Source: Rhabditoides inermis (Eukaryota > Nematoda > Chromadorea > Rhabditida > Rhabditidae). Taken from it: 64,000 bases of DNA. Below are positions 21,101 through 33,745 of the stretch, in pieces. Position numbers and translations under genes: made by a program. The stretch covers positions 761,501 to 825,500 of the forward strand of contig CAWZYM010000020.1 of NCBI GenBank assembly GCA_963966185.1, in the 5' to 3' direction. The notes beneath the pieces were generated by a model that was not told the origin of the DNA, searched no databases, and saw only the letters and a program-made list of their open reading frames with translations. The stretch's first letter is position 1, and each line of letters begins with the position of its first letter.

Positions 21101-24003
21101 GATGCGTGTCGGAGTGGGAATGGGCGGAGGAGAGGAGGGAATGCGAGAGAGGAGCAGGAGCTCTCCCTGCGATGACAGGTTCGTCGCTTGTCCCCTTCTA
21201 TGTTCTAAATTCTTGGTGACATTATTGAATTGCTGTGTCCAGATCACCATCGGCGGAGCCAGAGGATGAGCGCTGGTTGCGTGCGAGAAGGATGCTGGTG
21301 AGTATTGTTTACTATTTCCTGCTTGTCAATCGATTGTTCCAGGATTCTCCGTCTCTGGCTATCCCGGAGAGTGACTCTCTGCGCACTCTGCTGGGTCTCG
21401 GACTGCATGGCGGACCAGCCATGACACACAGCCTCGACTTCAAGGAAGCGGTAGCTTTTCCATATTGATTTTATGTTTATGTTTGTTTATACCTGACGTC
21501 CAGGTGACAATGCACAACGTGGTGAGCAGTCTGGAGGAGCTGGCGAAGCTGGCGCCTCCGCGACGCTCCGCCTCCAGTGGCTCCGCCCCCTCGACCAGGT
21601 CGGCGCCGGCGGGAGGGAGTGAATTCTCGGCGGATGTGCCTCCGCCTGTGCCCCCGCATCGAAGGCCCGAGAGTGAGAGGGGGAGCAGCAGTGGAGGAGG
21701 AGGAGGAGGAGGAGGAGGGGGAGGAGGAGGAGGAGGGGCTGTCACCCACAAACCACCCACTCCCAGTGGTGGGTACATGTTTTATTATGCATGAATGTAA
21801 ACGACTGTGCAACAGGCCCGTCTCCGCTCTCGTCTCCTGTTCCTTCGCGAAGAAGTGGCATACCCATGTCGCCCACGGCTGCGAGGTAACCAGTAAGACC
21901 ACGAATCTGGCTTGAACAATTTTTCGCAGAAGGTCGATGCGATCGCCCGCCGCGACGACGAATCTTCCGTCGCCGCAGTCGCCCCTCGCTGCTCGCCGCC
22001 CCATTGGAGTGATTGGAGGCGTCCCGCGTACCCCGCCGAGCCCCGCCCCCATTGGACACGCCCACTCGGCCGGACAGTCGAGCCACTCTGGACAGACTCC
22101 CTCGCCCGCCGCTTCTCCCATGATGCCAAGAAGGTGTGCTGATTCTAATGGATGTTGTCCATGCACTGATTGCAGGCTGGAGACAGGCGTCGGCTCTCTG
22201 ACAGTGTCCCCCGTTCCGGTGCAGAGACGCAGCATGCAACAGCACGTGGTCGGAACGAGACGGGGACCCACCATCATCAAGCCCATCCGACCAGGTGTCA
22301 AGGTGGGGTATTGATTCATTGATCCATTGATTGATTAATGTTCTCAGTCTGCGCGCAGTCCTGTTGCCCGTGTGGCAGTGGAGACGTCGAATGGAATAGG
22401 AGAGAGAGGCGTGCCTGCGAGGGAGAGGAGGGAGGAGGAGAAGGCTCCGCCCGCTCCCCCACCGCCGCCCACTCACTGCACTGGTCAGTGTGGATTACTG
22501 TATTCTGTGTTACCGTATCCATTGTAGGTTGTGGTCTGCACCGTCAATGGTTGGCCGTTCTGGTGGCGGCTGCGGGCACTCGACGGGTGGGCATCCGAGG
22601 GGGCCACTGGGAACAGGGAGGGCTGCCATCGGGAGAGACAGAGTGGACGAGGATGTGGAGCGAGTGGGCCAGGTAGGCCAGACAGGAATATGTATGCGAA
22701 TGAGGAACGCGTTAAGAATGCGCAAGAGCGGTGTGAGCTGTGAGAAGAAGCGGCTGTGTCCGGCATGCGAGCGCGGGTGGAGCATAGCCGAGGAGATTGT
22801 CGGTGAGCCACAACTTGGTGAGATTCTCTTCCATTCTCTGGTTGCAGCATGTGCGCAGTCGTCGATCCGTCCTGTGGTGCGGGAGCCGCGCATCGGATGG
22901 CAGCGTGCGCACGAGAGACTCGAGGGCTGGGAGGGATGGCAGCTCGTGTTCGAGGGAGGTCCTCTCGACACAAAGGACGGCAAGCGACAAACCAGGTGGG
23001 AGAGGAGAGTGTATTGGTATGTTGACATGGTGTGTAGGTGGAAGTGTGGAGAGGAGGAGGCGAGTGAGCCGCCGACGCCGACAGGGGATCGACTGGCGGA
23101 AGCGGCGGGTGGAGTGGAGGTGAAGGAGGAGAATGGAAACTCTCCCGAAGAGGAGAAACCAGTGGACCCGGCGACCCTTAGCCTCCCTTCCTCCTCCTCT
23201 TCCTCCTTCTCCTCCTCCTTTCCCGTCTCCGAGACGGACCCGCCCGATCAGCTGATCGCCACCCGGTTCGCGTGGCTCGGCAGTGTCACCGCCCTGCAGG
23301 TGGGTTCATCAGTACTCGATATCAATTCAATATCAATATTCAGTTGGTGGTGGTGTGTTCGATCTCGCTCGGTTCGGCGTCCCTGCTGGGTGTATTGCGG
23401 AGGGAGGGCTGGCTGCGCTCCGCCCTGGACGACGACGCGTGGAGGGCGCTGTCCGCGATGCGAGCATCCGAGAAGGCAGCCACACTCGGAAAGGAAGTGC
23501 CCCTGAGGGTGAGTGCAGCTGCGTGGTACGCATTCATGTGCCCTTCAGATGCTGCAATCGATGCTCGACGACCTGGGTGTGTCGTCGTTTGTGACTGTGA
23601 GCGAGGCGAGTGTGGCTGTGGGAGGAGGCCATGTGGCCAGCCCGCGACTCGTGCGACCGGGAGGAGCGGCAGCGGGAGCGACGACGGCACAGATCGCATG
23701 CGACCTCAACGGGTACGTCCATGTCCACTCTTCCTCACCTGTTCCTTGTAGACCCTGCCCGCTGTGCTCCCTGCCACTCAAGACTCAGATGGGCGACAAT
23801 CGGGATGGACTGACGGCGTATGCGTGCGGTGAGTATCTAGTGAGTGCATTGTCCTGACAGTTGCGTGTTGAGGCCACGCGTACCACTCTGTGTGTCTGTC
23901 GTCTCGGTCTCTGGGCGGTGGCGTGTGCGTGGCGTGTCGGGTGCGTGCCCGCAAGAGGATGTCTGTCAGGGGAGGCGCCGCGAGTCCCGCCGCACCCCGG
24001 TAG
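18108..24003 (+). CDS. HPS5-like protein (BLOC-2 subunit family) with C-terminal RING-like zinc motif
   Basis: A long gene of more than twenty small exons. The N-terminal half is a WD40-type propeller (about 18570-19640) with HPS5 signatures: YTSLC, LLVVGCSTGSVFVF, GPVAQVCISVCEKLLAVGG, VTCMCWTDDGQLLVGHASG, LLVSSLATS-like strand, GRKPRNGRMGACFL and GVVYKTHQFRECLSVP. A second conserved part (about 20190-20480: VVVADVDNSRIVLLAT, DVFLLSSDATLRKLTLMS) also follows HPS5. TECPR2 has a related propeller, but the THQF motif favours HPS5. The middle (about 20900-22800) is low-complexity, rich in Gly, Ser, Arg and Pro. A helical C-terminal part (23060-23720) leads to a cysteine/histidine cluster (CPLC, ACGHAYHSVC, CVACR) before the stop at 24001. 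HPS5 acts in sorting to lysosome-related organelles. Reading frames in the low-complexity middle are less certain. Confidence 0.75.
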
Positions 24004-24541
24004 AAGGAAGGAGCAGGAAAGGAAGAGGAGGAGGAGGGAGGAGAGATCTTTCATAATGATTATCACTACGGGCCAAGCAACTCGCGACCACTATTCGCTC
24101 AGCGAGAGATTTCTCATATTGACATTGACGTATTGTTGGTTTACTCACATACTGCACTTTTTGTTTATGTTTGTTTTGCTCTACGATCCCAGTTTTCCTC
24201 TTTGGTTTCTAGTCACAATCGTCTTCCATTCTTGCTTTATAGCCACGAATTATTGGTCTAAGTTATGAGTTGCTCTGAATGATGCGTTGTTTGTGCATAT
24301 ACGATGGTCACTCGCCACAGTACACTATCATTGCCTTTATATTATAGATGATAATAATGATATTTAAATATCGTATAAATATTTAATTCTAGCATTATTG
24401 AAGTAATGGTGTGTGTGCTCACAAGTTTGCTTACTTGCTCGATATCTTTGGCGTGGTATGACGTGTCGCTTTTGACAGTGACTAGTAACATGGAGAGGAG
24501 AGAGTAGTGTTTTCAGTAGTCGTCGTGTCGACTAGTGTCGA
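24004..24541. other. Spacer between HPS5-like and IER3IP1 genes
   Basis: AT-rich, no supported gene. It probably contains the HPS5-like 3' UTR and the promoter of the IER3IP1-MAEA pair. Confidence 0.5.
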
Positions 24542-25262
24542 ATGGTTCTCTCGTTCTACGGTCTTCTCGAGGCAGCTCTTCTTGTCCTCAACGGAATCGC
24601 AGTCCTCAACAGAGAGAGGTTCCTCAAGAAGGTATATATTCGATTTTTTAAAATTATACGAATTGATGTTTTTGCAATTTGTGTAGTATGCATCATGCAT
24701 GTAGTATGTGTGTAGGAGAGGGTGAGGGAGACGTATTTGAAGCACTAGAGTGGAATTGTTTGTCCGGGTTGTGGCGTGCATTGACTGCACTCGTGTGCGA
24801 TAAGCAGTCAGCTGTTTTGCTAGTTACTCTGCTAGGTTGCTGTTTCTGTACACATCATGTATAAAATATATCATTTTTCAATAATGAATCACTCACTATC
24901 ACTCTTTACTCTCTATCACCCATCACTCACTATCACTCATCACTGACTGTTGTCAGATCGGCCTTGCCGCCCCCGTGCACTCGTTCGACTCGGATCCCAG
25001 CAGCGGCGGCGCCAAGCAGCAGCTCATTCAACTCATCCTCGCCGTTCAGACTGTGATGCGCAGTCAGTATCGCGTTTTTGATTGATTGATTGGTTAGATA
25101 GGTTGGACTGATAGTATATCCGGTTGCGAGTATTCCGTTTGTAGTGAGTTTGGTAGTGAGGCCGACCCAGTTTGCTTCTGGCAGTATGTGTATCGATTGC
25201 TTGCAGTGCCGCTCATCGCCATCAACGTTCTCGTCATCACATTCAAGCTCATCCTCGGTTGA
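24542..25262 (+). CDS. IER3IP1 (Yos1): IER3IP1/Yos1 family ER membrane protein
   Basis: Three exons (24542 to about 24631, 24957 to about 25061, and about 25207-25262) give a protein of about 83 residues, the normal family length. It opens with MVLSFYGLLEAALLVLNGIA, a hydrophobic segment, followed by AVLNRERFLKK. It continues with a polar loop, then QQLIQLILAVQTVMR and a second membrane segment ending VITFKLILG. This matches Yos1/IER3IP1 closely (LLEAAL, NRERFL, RTVMRxPLI). These proteins are needed for ER-to-Golgi transport. The MAEA gene starts only 115 bp downstream on the same strand, so the two may be co-transcribed. Confidence 0.93.
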
Positions 25263-25377
25263 TCGATTCATTCAATTCCCACTGAGCTCATTTGCATATT
25301 CATATTCTATTGTATTTATTTATCTGTCACTGTTTTATTTGATTTCCTAGTATTGTATTAAATTGTACTGTATCACA

Positions 25378-26822
25378 ATGTTGGCTCCGATGCGACACAA
25401 CGAGACGACGGCTCTAGAGTACGCGACGTTCAAGGTACCGTATGAGGTGAGTGGTATTGCTTATCGATCGACTATTGATTGGCCGTGTTGAGGAGTTGAA
25501 TAAGCGCTTCCGCAACGGTCAGCGTGCCATCGAGCGGGCGACGCTGCGGGTGCGCGAGGCTGCGACTGCGTTGGAGGCTCAGCTGGGAGGGAGGGAGGCG
25601 GTGGACAGAGAGAAGGTGGGCAACAAGGATGATCTAGAATATATAAAGCAAAAGATAAAGGATATACGCAAAGAGAGAGAGAGAGAGACGATGACGTGCG
25701 GTTTCAGCTGGCGGGTCCGGTGTCGCATCTGGCGTCGCAGCTGGAGAGCCTTCGCGACACCATCTCGATAGCGGTGGACGAGGAGGAGGCTGTGGTGGAG
25801 AGGATGCGGCAGAGAGTGAAGGCGGTGCGGGTGGCAGAGGTGGGTGGAGAGACGAGAGAGGGGATGGGGTACACTGACTGATGCAGGAGTTGCCGGCGGA
25901 CAGCCTGCAGCTGCAGCAGTGGCGGCGCGACCGCATCAACCGAATGCTCGTCGATCATCTCGTCAGGTGAGTGCAGTACATAATAACAATAATAATAAAA
26001 GTAGTTTATTCATAAATGTAGACAAACGCAAAATACAAGCTTGGGGTGGAATTTACATCAAGATTGATTAGAACTCGCTATCATAGTGTATCAGGAAGCA
26101 GACAGGTGTTTCCAGGTGTGGTTTCCTCGCCTCGGCCCGCCTTCTCGCCGAGCGCTGCGGCCTCCTCTCCATGTGCGACGTCGACGTGTTCGAGCGCGCC
26201 GCCAAGGTAGAGAGAGGGGCGGGGCGATTGGGGGCGGGACTTATCACATTGTTGTTCCAGGTGGAGCAGTCTCTGCTCGACTTTGACACTCGCCAATGTC
26301 TGGAGTGGATCAATGATCATCGCTCCAAGCTGCGACGCATGGAGAGCCGGCTAGAGACTGCGGTCAGGGTGCAGGTGGGAGAGAGATTTGTGATTATTGA
26401 TTGATTCGTATGATTATTGATTGTTCAGGAGACAGTGGAGCTGATTCGCGCGCGTCGCACGGTGGACGCTCTTCAGCATGTGCAGAAGTACCTCACGAAT
26501 GGGGGAACTGCCGGAATGCCCGCAGAAGTGCTCAGGGTGGGTGTCCACATCTCTCTCTCTCTCTCTCTCTCTCTCCTCTCTCTCCCACCCCGTTTTTTTC
26601 CAGCTGATGGGTCTCCTCGGCGTGGGTGCGAGCACGAAGATCGATGCCTACGTGCACATGTTGAACCCGGAGCGGTGGAAGGAGCTGGCTGCGCTATTCA
26701 CACAAGAAGTGGCCAGGATGTATCAGGTGAGGGGAAGAGGAAAGACGATTTGCATTTCAAGAATGCAACAACGTAGTCGTGAAAGACGGAAAATTGTGTG
26801 CTTGTTGTGTGACTGGGACGAC

Positions 26823-26874
<52 letters not shown>

Positions 26875-27522
26875 GTAGATGGTGTTGTGTTGCAGCTCTC
26901 GTCGCAGTCTCCATTCGGCGCGTGCCTCCAGATTGGACTCGCAGCTCACAAGACGCCGCAGTGCACGAGTGGAGGACACGACAAGTGAGTCCCTCTCCCT
27001 CGCTCTCGCTCTCTCTCTCACTCTCTCTCTCACTCACTCACTCACTCTCTCTCTCTCACTCTCTCTCTCTCACTCACTCACTCACTCTCTCTCTCTCTCT
27101 CACTCTCTACTCTGCAGGTGCTATGCGTGTGACCCTATCGCCTTCCAACTGGCCGAGGGTCTTCCCTACTCGCACACTGGCATATCACGGTGGGTGGAGG
27201 GGATTGGAGAAGCAGAGTCGATGCAACCCTAGTCTTTGTTCGGGGTGAATAGAGGAAGGTGGAGTGAGGAGGAGGAGGAGAGATGGTGGGATTGCAGTGT
27301 GTACTGTGCCCTGACGGGCGACCCACTGAACGAGGACAACGTGCCTCTGATGCTTCCCAGCGGCCGGGTCTACGGAGAGCGCGCCATACAGACAATGCGC
27401 GACGGAGACATGGTGGGTGGGGTTGTTGACAAACAAAGTGTTTATCCTGATCTGTTCAGATCCGCATTCCTGGTGAGGATCCGGTGGGTGTGAGCCAGCT
27501 GCAGCGGTTGTTCGTCCTCTGA
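25378..27522 (+). CDS. maea-1: MAEA/GID9 E3 ubiquitin ligase subunit (CTLH complex)
   Basis: Start codon 25378 lies about 30 bases after a TTTCCTAG acceptor. The product begins MLAPMRHNET and continues TFKVPYE then LNKRFRNGQRAIERAT, the conserved N-terminus of MAEA. The CTLH/CRA region follows (RRDRINRMLVDHLV; SLLDFDTRQCLEWINDHRSK; VQETVELIRARRTVDALQ; MLNPERWKELAALF). The C-terminal atypical RING has KCYACDPIAFQLAEGLP, then VYCALTGDPLNEDN and MLPSGRVYGERAI, ending LQRLFVL at TGA 27520-27522. MAEA and RMND5 form the catalytic RING pair of the GID/CTLH ubiquitin ligase. Introns carry CT and GA arrays (26550-26580, 26824-26871, 26990-27110). Confidence 0.93.
26824..26871. repeat. (GA)n microsatellite in MAEA intron
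   Basis: An uninterrupted GA run within an intron; a second, CT/CACT-type array occupies the next intron (26990-27110). Confidence 0.92.
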
Positions 27523-28141
27523 GTCTTGCAGTTCTTCCTCCTCCCTCCTCCTTCCTCTCCCCCTCTCCTTCCTCCTCTCTCCTTCCTCTCCCTCTCTCTT
27601 TCCTCCTCCTCTCTATGGCCACCTGAGTTGTCCCTTGTGCCGTCGTCTTTTTTTTGCGAGTTTATTCATTGTGATTGTTGTATGCGTATTGGGTTTGGTG
27701 TCGATATAAATGATGTTTGATTGTTGCGTGACTGCTATTCGTCATTCAAGCTAATGCGGTGAGACTATCGGAGGAAGGGATCTTGAAGACGGAAAGGACT
27801 AGAGTTGGATTTAGACGACGTTCTATAAAACAACGATATCAGCACGAGAAGTGATAGTGAGCGGTCGCGCGAGTGGAACGGACGGAAGTGTGGATGATAT
27901 CCCAGTGATAACAGTGATAAAGAAAGATCAGTGATAATCAAATCTAATTCATTAGAATCGTAAATGTAAATTAACTGTATATTTTAACCTTCAAAAGCCT
28001 CCTGGTCATTTAGTAACTATTGGAAGTTGTAAATCCCGTAATTGCCGGACGAGCATTGCATACGCGTTGAGAACTGGTTACAACCACAGGGGGCGGACCG
28101 TATCCCATGATGTTTTCATGTTGTTGTGATCCGCCAGTGGA
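27523..28141. other. Spacer between MAEA and collagen genes
   Basis: Starts with a pyrimidine-rich 3' UTR of CCT/TCC repeats (27535-27615), then AT-rich sequence. No gene supported. Confidence 0.5.
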
Positions 28142-28149
28142 TATAAAAG
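28142..28149 (+). promoter_or_regulatory. TATA box of the cuticle collagen gene
   Basis: TATAAAAG sits 94 bases before the collagen start codon. Strong TATA boxes are common in highly expressed, stage-specific nematode collagen genes. A TTTTGCAG acceptor lies directly before the start codon. Confidence 0.6.
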
Positions 28150-28235
28150 CGATCGAGCGAGATCCACGACGGACATCCTGAATCGTTCTATTCATTGACT
28201 TGTTTACAAAGTTGTTTACGTGTTTGTTTTGCAGG

Positions 28236-28365
28236 ATGTCGGCGAAAACAGCCGCGGTGGCGGCGATGGGCTTCTCGGGAGTGGCGATTGTGATGGTACT
28301 CGTCACTGTGCCCACCCTATTCAACAAGATCGTCAACATCACCGACGACCTGGAGGCTGTGAGTC

Positions 28366-28407
<42 letters not shown>

Positions 28408-28417
28408 TCTTTCTCAC

Positions 28418-28454
<37 letters not shown>

Positions 28455-29211
28455 CCCTCTCTTCCAGGATATGGCCGAGTTTCGCGATCTGCAGCGTGGA
28501 GTGTGGGATCAGATGAAGACTGGAGGAGGGGACGGCTCCTCTCCCACCGTCCTCCCCTTCCCCCGCAGAAAGAGGCAGACGAGTGCCCCCGGAGAGTGCC
28601 AGTGTCGCGACAACAGTGGCTGTCCGGCCGGCCCTCCCGGACCCGCCGGACGCCCCGGACTCGACGGCACCGCCGGACTGCCCGGTATGCCCGGCGCCCC
28701 CGGACAGCGCGGAAACATGCCCCCCGTCAGCATGGACACCGTCAACAACTGCCGCGCGTGCCCCAACGGACCGCCCGGATTCCCCGGACCTCCCGGACCC
28801 ATCGGACGCCCGGGTGGCAACGGCAACCCCGGCACCAACGGAAACCGCGGACAGAACGGATATCCCGGACAGCCGGGACAGCCGGGATACCCCGGAGAGC
28901 CGGGCATGCCTGGAAAGCCGGGACTGGGCGGAGAGCGCGGACGCGACGGACACAACGGACAGCGCGGACCGGCCGGAGGCGCCGGACAGCCCGGACCGAT
29001 GGGACAGCCCGGACACCCCGGGTCGCCGGGACAGAACGGCAACCAGGGACTGACCGGAGAGCAGGGCGCGATGGGCCCGACCGGACTGCCGGGAGAGAAC
29101 GGAGGACCGGGACCCAATGGACAGCTGGGACAGAACGGAGAGCCGGGAGACGACGCCAAGTACTGCCAGTGCCCCCCGCGATCCGCCAACGCTGCCAAGA
29201 CACAGGCGTGA
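28236..29211 (+). CDS. Nematode cuticle collagen
   Basis: Two exons (28236-28358 and 28468-29211, phase 0 junction) encode about 288 residues, the usual size. The N-terminus ([19 protein letters not shown]) holds the single membrane segment of the Col_cuticle_N domain. A dibasic cleavage site, RRKR, lies before the collagen part. Short Cys-bearing non-collagen blocks ([31 protein letters not shown]) flank Gly-X-Y blocks, which are rich in Gly-Gln-Pro and Gly-Arg-Pro triplets. The protein is secreted by the hypodermis, cleaved, and assembled into trimers cross-linked in the cuticle. The intron is mostly CT repeat. AATAAA follows at 29225-29230. The exact collagen subfamily cannot be assigned by eye. 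Confidence 0.97.
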
Positions 29212-29224
29212 GCCAGTGTGCACT

Positions 29225-29230
29225 AATAAA
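29225..29230 (+). terminator. polyadenylation signal AATAAA of the collagen gene
   Basis: Hexamer 14 bases downstream of the collagen stop. The TMEM200-like gene ends at 29352 on the opposite strand, leaving about 140 bp between the two convergent stops. Confidence 0.7.
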
Positions 29231-29351
29231 CATGAATCTCTCACAGTCTTCTGACATTGATTCGATCATTTATGCACATAGTACCGCGATGACCCGTCAC
29301 GAACAGAGATCGGAGATATGTGAGAAGGGAAAGATGTAGTATCAGATGACG

Positions 29352-30194
29352 TCACTCGTCATCGGCGGAAGCCATGGTGAGAAGGCTGTCGGCGGCGGCT
29401 AGGGGAGCGGAGGAGGCGGGCGCCGGCCGAGGGTGGTGCACCTCGGCGCGGGTACTGGAAATGGATGAAATGAAACGATGTACAACGAGTATCGAGTCTG
29501 CATGCCCTTATGATAAGATTGTGAAGAGAATGGAGTTGGAGAGGTCAGCAGAAGCTATGAATGGGGCACTCGACAAAGAAGATGCGAGACTAATGACAAT
29601 GTTCGTCATAGTACGCATCATACGCGCAAAACTTACAAATACTATGCTTATGCTTATGAATGCATGACCTGACGCTTGGCTATTCCGCGTATGATCAGAT
29701 CATACAGTAGACAACGGACTCACGTCTGGCTATGGGAGGAACAGGGTGCATCGTCGTCGAACACCGACGCCAGCGTGTCCGATGTCTCGTTCACCACTGA
29801 AAGGGGCGGGGCTGGAGGGGGCGGAGCCAGCCTGGCTCACCATTGGTGCTCATCGTGAGTAGCTGGCTGTCGTTGTTGTTGTCGCACGGCTTGGCTTCGG
29901 CGGACTGCGAGAGTCGCTTCTTCTTCATGCCTGCCGACTCCTCCTCGATCACCTGGTAAATATTTAGGTAAACAAGAAGATGCCAAGTGAACCAAATATG
30001 TGAAGAGGTGGGTAAAGAAGTTCACAACTAGGTAAACAAGTAAACAATCAAGTGAACACACCATAGCGTGTTTGTCGCGGCTTTCCAATGTGATGACGCA
30101 TGCTATGATGAGGACGAATGTGCCCACTCCCATCAACACTGGACCTATGTACTGCATCGATTTCAGCTGATAGCCGATCAGCTGAAAATCAACA

Positions 30195-30225
<31 letters not shown>

Positions 30226-30871
30226 CCTCACGCGATACTCACCTTATCAAAATACGGCGTCTCCACACCATCGACAATGATTGTTTTCTGAAATGTGTTG
30301 TGAATAAGCCAACCCCCCTTTAGACTCCGCCCACCTGTGCAAAGTGTCGATCAAAGTATCCGAGGATGGCCATTGCGAGACCAACGGAGATGACAACACA
30401 GCCGAACATCACAGCCCGACAGGCCGCCCACACAGTCTGCAACGGCATCACTGATCCTCCCTCCCTCTCCCTTCTCCCTTCTCCATCTCTCTCTCTCTCT
30501 CTCCCTCTCCCTCTCCCTCTCTCCATCTCTCTCTCTCTCCCTCTCTCTCTCGCCTCGCAGCCACTTGCGCGTCGATTCCTCATTTTGACCGATGAGTAGG
30601 GGACAATTGGAAGAAAAGGAAGAAGGGGAGAAGAGGAGAAGAATGCGAGAATGGCTAGAGAAGAGGGGAGGATTCTCTCTCCCACCCCATTCGAGAAGCA
30701 ATCACTGTTGCCTCTATGTATGGGGGGAGAGAGGAAAGAGGAGAAACATACATAAGAACTCCACGCTATCGACTATTGTTACCATGTAAACATTGTCAAT
30801 ATTGTAGCCGAGTATGTTTCAGTGTGAGTGTCGATCGAGAGGAATGAGAGGGAGAGAGGGGGAGGGAGAGG

Positions 30872-30921
<50 letters not shown>

Positions 30922-31296
30922 GTAGAGAGAGGGAGAGAGAAGAGAGTAGAGAGAGGGAAGGAAAGAGAGGGAAAGAGGGAATATTCCGTGACATTCATTG
31001 CAAATGCGAAACAGCTATACATGGAAGAGAGAGTCACCGAGATTCACTGGAGGAGAAAATGAGAAAATACATCGTTTTGCTAACTAAGAATTAGCAGTAA
31101 GTGAACATTTGTCTGATGACGTGTGATCATTAATTCTCACGGAAACTCCTTGACGAAATCCGAGATGTAGACTTTTTAGAGTGCATGTTCTCTGTTCTCT
31201 GTTCTCTCCCCCCTCCCTCCCTCCCTCCCTCCCTCCCTCCCTCCCTCCCTCCCTCCCTCCCTCCCTCCCTCCCTCCCTCCCTCCCTCCCTCCCTCC

Positions 31297-31335
<39 letters not shown>

Positions 31336-33183
31336 CTGTACCTACCACAATCGAATTGTCTTCGCTGGATTGTAAATTGGGAAAACGAATGTTCCACGCT
31401 TGGTATTGAAAGAAAATATGAAAATGAATACATCACATTCAATAAGCTTCGCTTTACACAAACTCCTATGATTATGAATTCGTATTCAGGGTTTTCCTAA
31501 TGCGTCTTTCGCTTTCAGGAATATATCTGTGTAGCCAGGAAAAAGAAAGTAGAGATAGAGATTAGCCTAGAAAGTAAGAAGAAAATAAGATAAACGTAGA
31601 ACATTTATTCAAGAATCTGGATAGAACATCTAATAAAAAGAGCATCTACAATACCATTTACAACATTCATTCAAACCTTTGTGTTCGCGGCATAATATGA
31701 CTGTAGATATAATCTTTTAGCTGCTAGGGACGGTTTCGCCATGGTAATATTAGGGCAAATATGCAAATTTCGAATTAGAAAATGAGCAGGAGCGAACTCT
31801 TTCTCAGACTGGCGTTTCTGCCTCGGGTTTCAGACGTGGGAACAGCAAAGCAGAGAGGGAGGAGAGAAAGAGGAGAACGAGAGAGTGGGTTGATGAAGAG
31901 AGACAGGCTGCGAGAAAGGAGGCGAGAGAGGGGAGAAGGTGGCAGGGCGAGAGGGGATTGCGTGAGAGTTAGAGGAAGGGGAGTGATAAGAGAAAAATAG
32001 TAATGGAAGCGGAATTAGTGAATACGATTTTATGGCGTTCGAACATTTTGAAAATTCAATAATTTGAATAAAATGTTATTGTATGTACTTTTCGAATGAA
32101 AGTTTACGGTTCACCCCATCCATTGGGATGACATAGATATTTGGAACTAAATACTTATTCATTAATAATTTTAAAAGTCATCCGGAATTTAATACTCACA
32201 TGTTCATGTGTAGTGTGGCCTTCGCCTTGAGGCAAAGCGGCGTACAGAGAATATTTCATCTTGAAAGTTTTAGTTGAATTATTAGATGGATCCACGTTAT
32301 AGGTTGAAACACTAAAAGAACATCAAATGCGAAGCAAATAGCAAAGGCATGATAAATGTTGTTCGTTTGTATGCAAATTCAACAGAAACTGGGATAGATA
32401 TGCCATAAGAAACCGGAAAGTATTACATTTCATGCCCGTGTTCCGGGCACAAATCAATCGATTAGAAAGAAACAGGGATTAGTAAATTTATAGAAGTACA
32501 ACAACACTACGATTTCTTGTAAAATACTATTAAATAACATAGAAATAAAGGGTGTGTGGGATGAATGTGAGAGGTGGGTAATTCCTGCCTTCGAATACTG
32601 GAATTCGTGAAACAAAAAGGAATTGGGTTTCCCTTTTTTATAAAGCGCTCAAATGGAGAGGGTGCTAATGTGAAGAGACAAGAGAAGGACGGATTAAATG
32701 TCAATCAATAAAAGTATGATATCATATTTTTTTATGAATAAAAATCAATATTTTGTAGGGAGACGTGGAAGTGGTATCAATTCGGAATGGGATGCGAATG
32801 GAATTTGTGCATGTGTGGATGGAATTATTTTGCGGGCGGGAGAGGGAGGAAAGGCGTTACCTTGGCACTGAACAGAGTACTATCAGAATGCTCCTCTCTT
32901 CTTTTGCCTCTCTTTTTCTTTCTGTCCTACCCACATCCCACATCATCCCACTCCCATCAAGACAGTTTTCTTTTCCGCTGGTTTCTTTTGCTCAGAGTTT
33001 CAAATATGAGCACGCTGTACTTGTTCGGTTAATTTTGTGATAAAAATATTAAAATGAAATGGGGCATTCGAACTATTGTATTTACAATTCTTTTTTGAAA
33101 TTGTTTTTTTCGCAATGACAAACAAAAAGCCCTAAACATTTAATCATATATTTCGGATAGATCTTTTCTCGCATCAATCTTCT

Positions 33184-33252
<69 letters not shown>

Positions 33253-33709
33253 GAATAATACGAATAGTCGTCTGCTTTTTGTTGCTCCTTTTCTCTTTTC
33301 CCCAGACGTGTTGTTTGTTGAAACTAAAACTTCTCGTCCATTTTGTATTGTGTTTTTTTGGTCTGCGCTCTCCAATTCCAACATGCTCTCTAATCTTTCT
33401 GCATCTCTCCCCTCTCACTTATACGTGTCTCTCTCGTCCTCCCTCGCAGACTCGCAAAATAGCTTTCCGATAAAAGTGAGGCTATAAATTTGGTAGAGCT
33501 GCGCCGTCTGCGCTCTCCTCGCATTCACTATCTCTGGCTGTTCTCTAGCCGATGTAATTGGTATTGGAGTACTACTCTCTGGGAAAAGGATATGTGGACA
33601 TTCCAGGTCGGATGAGATGACTGACAGATGACAGGAGGAGTCGAGACATATGTCAGCTCCCTCCTCCGGCTAGGCTCTTTGTTCCTATGCAATCAATGAT
33701 GCATGCGTG

Positions 33710-33745
<36 letters not shown>

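Noticed and set aside
21477..22973. Several long minus-strand frames antisense to the HPS5-like gene
   Set aside because: They lie opposite the low-complexity GC-rich coding exons, have no conserved motifs and no introns in agreement.
28450..29269. Long minus-strand frames antisense to the collagen (Gly/Ser/Leu-rich)
   Set aside because: Regular Gly-X-Y codons leave all frames open; the plus-strand collagen explains them.
31176..31442. Poly-Arg-Glu-Gly frame at the CCCT array
   Set aside because: Direct translation of the tetranucleotide repeat.
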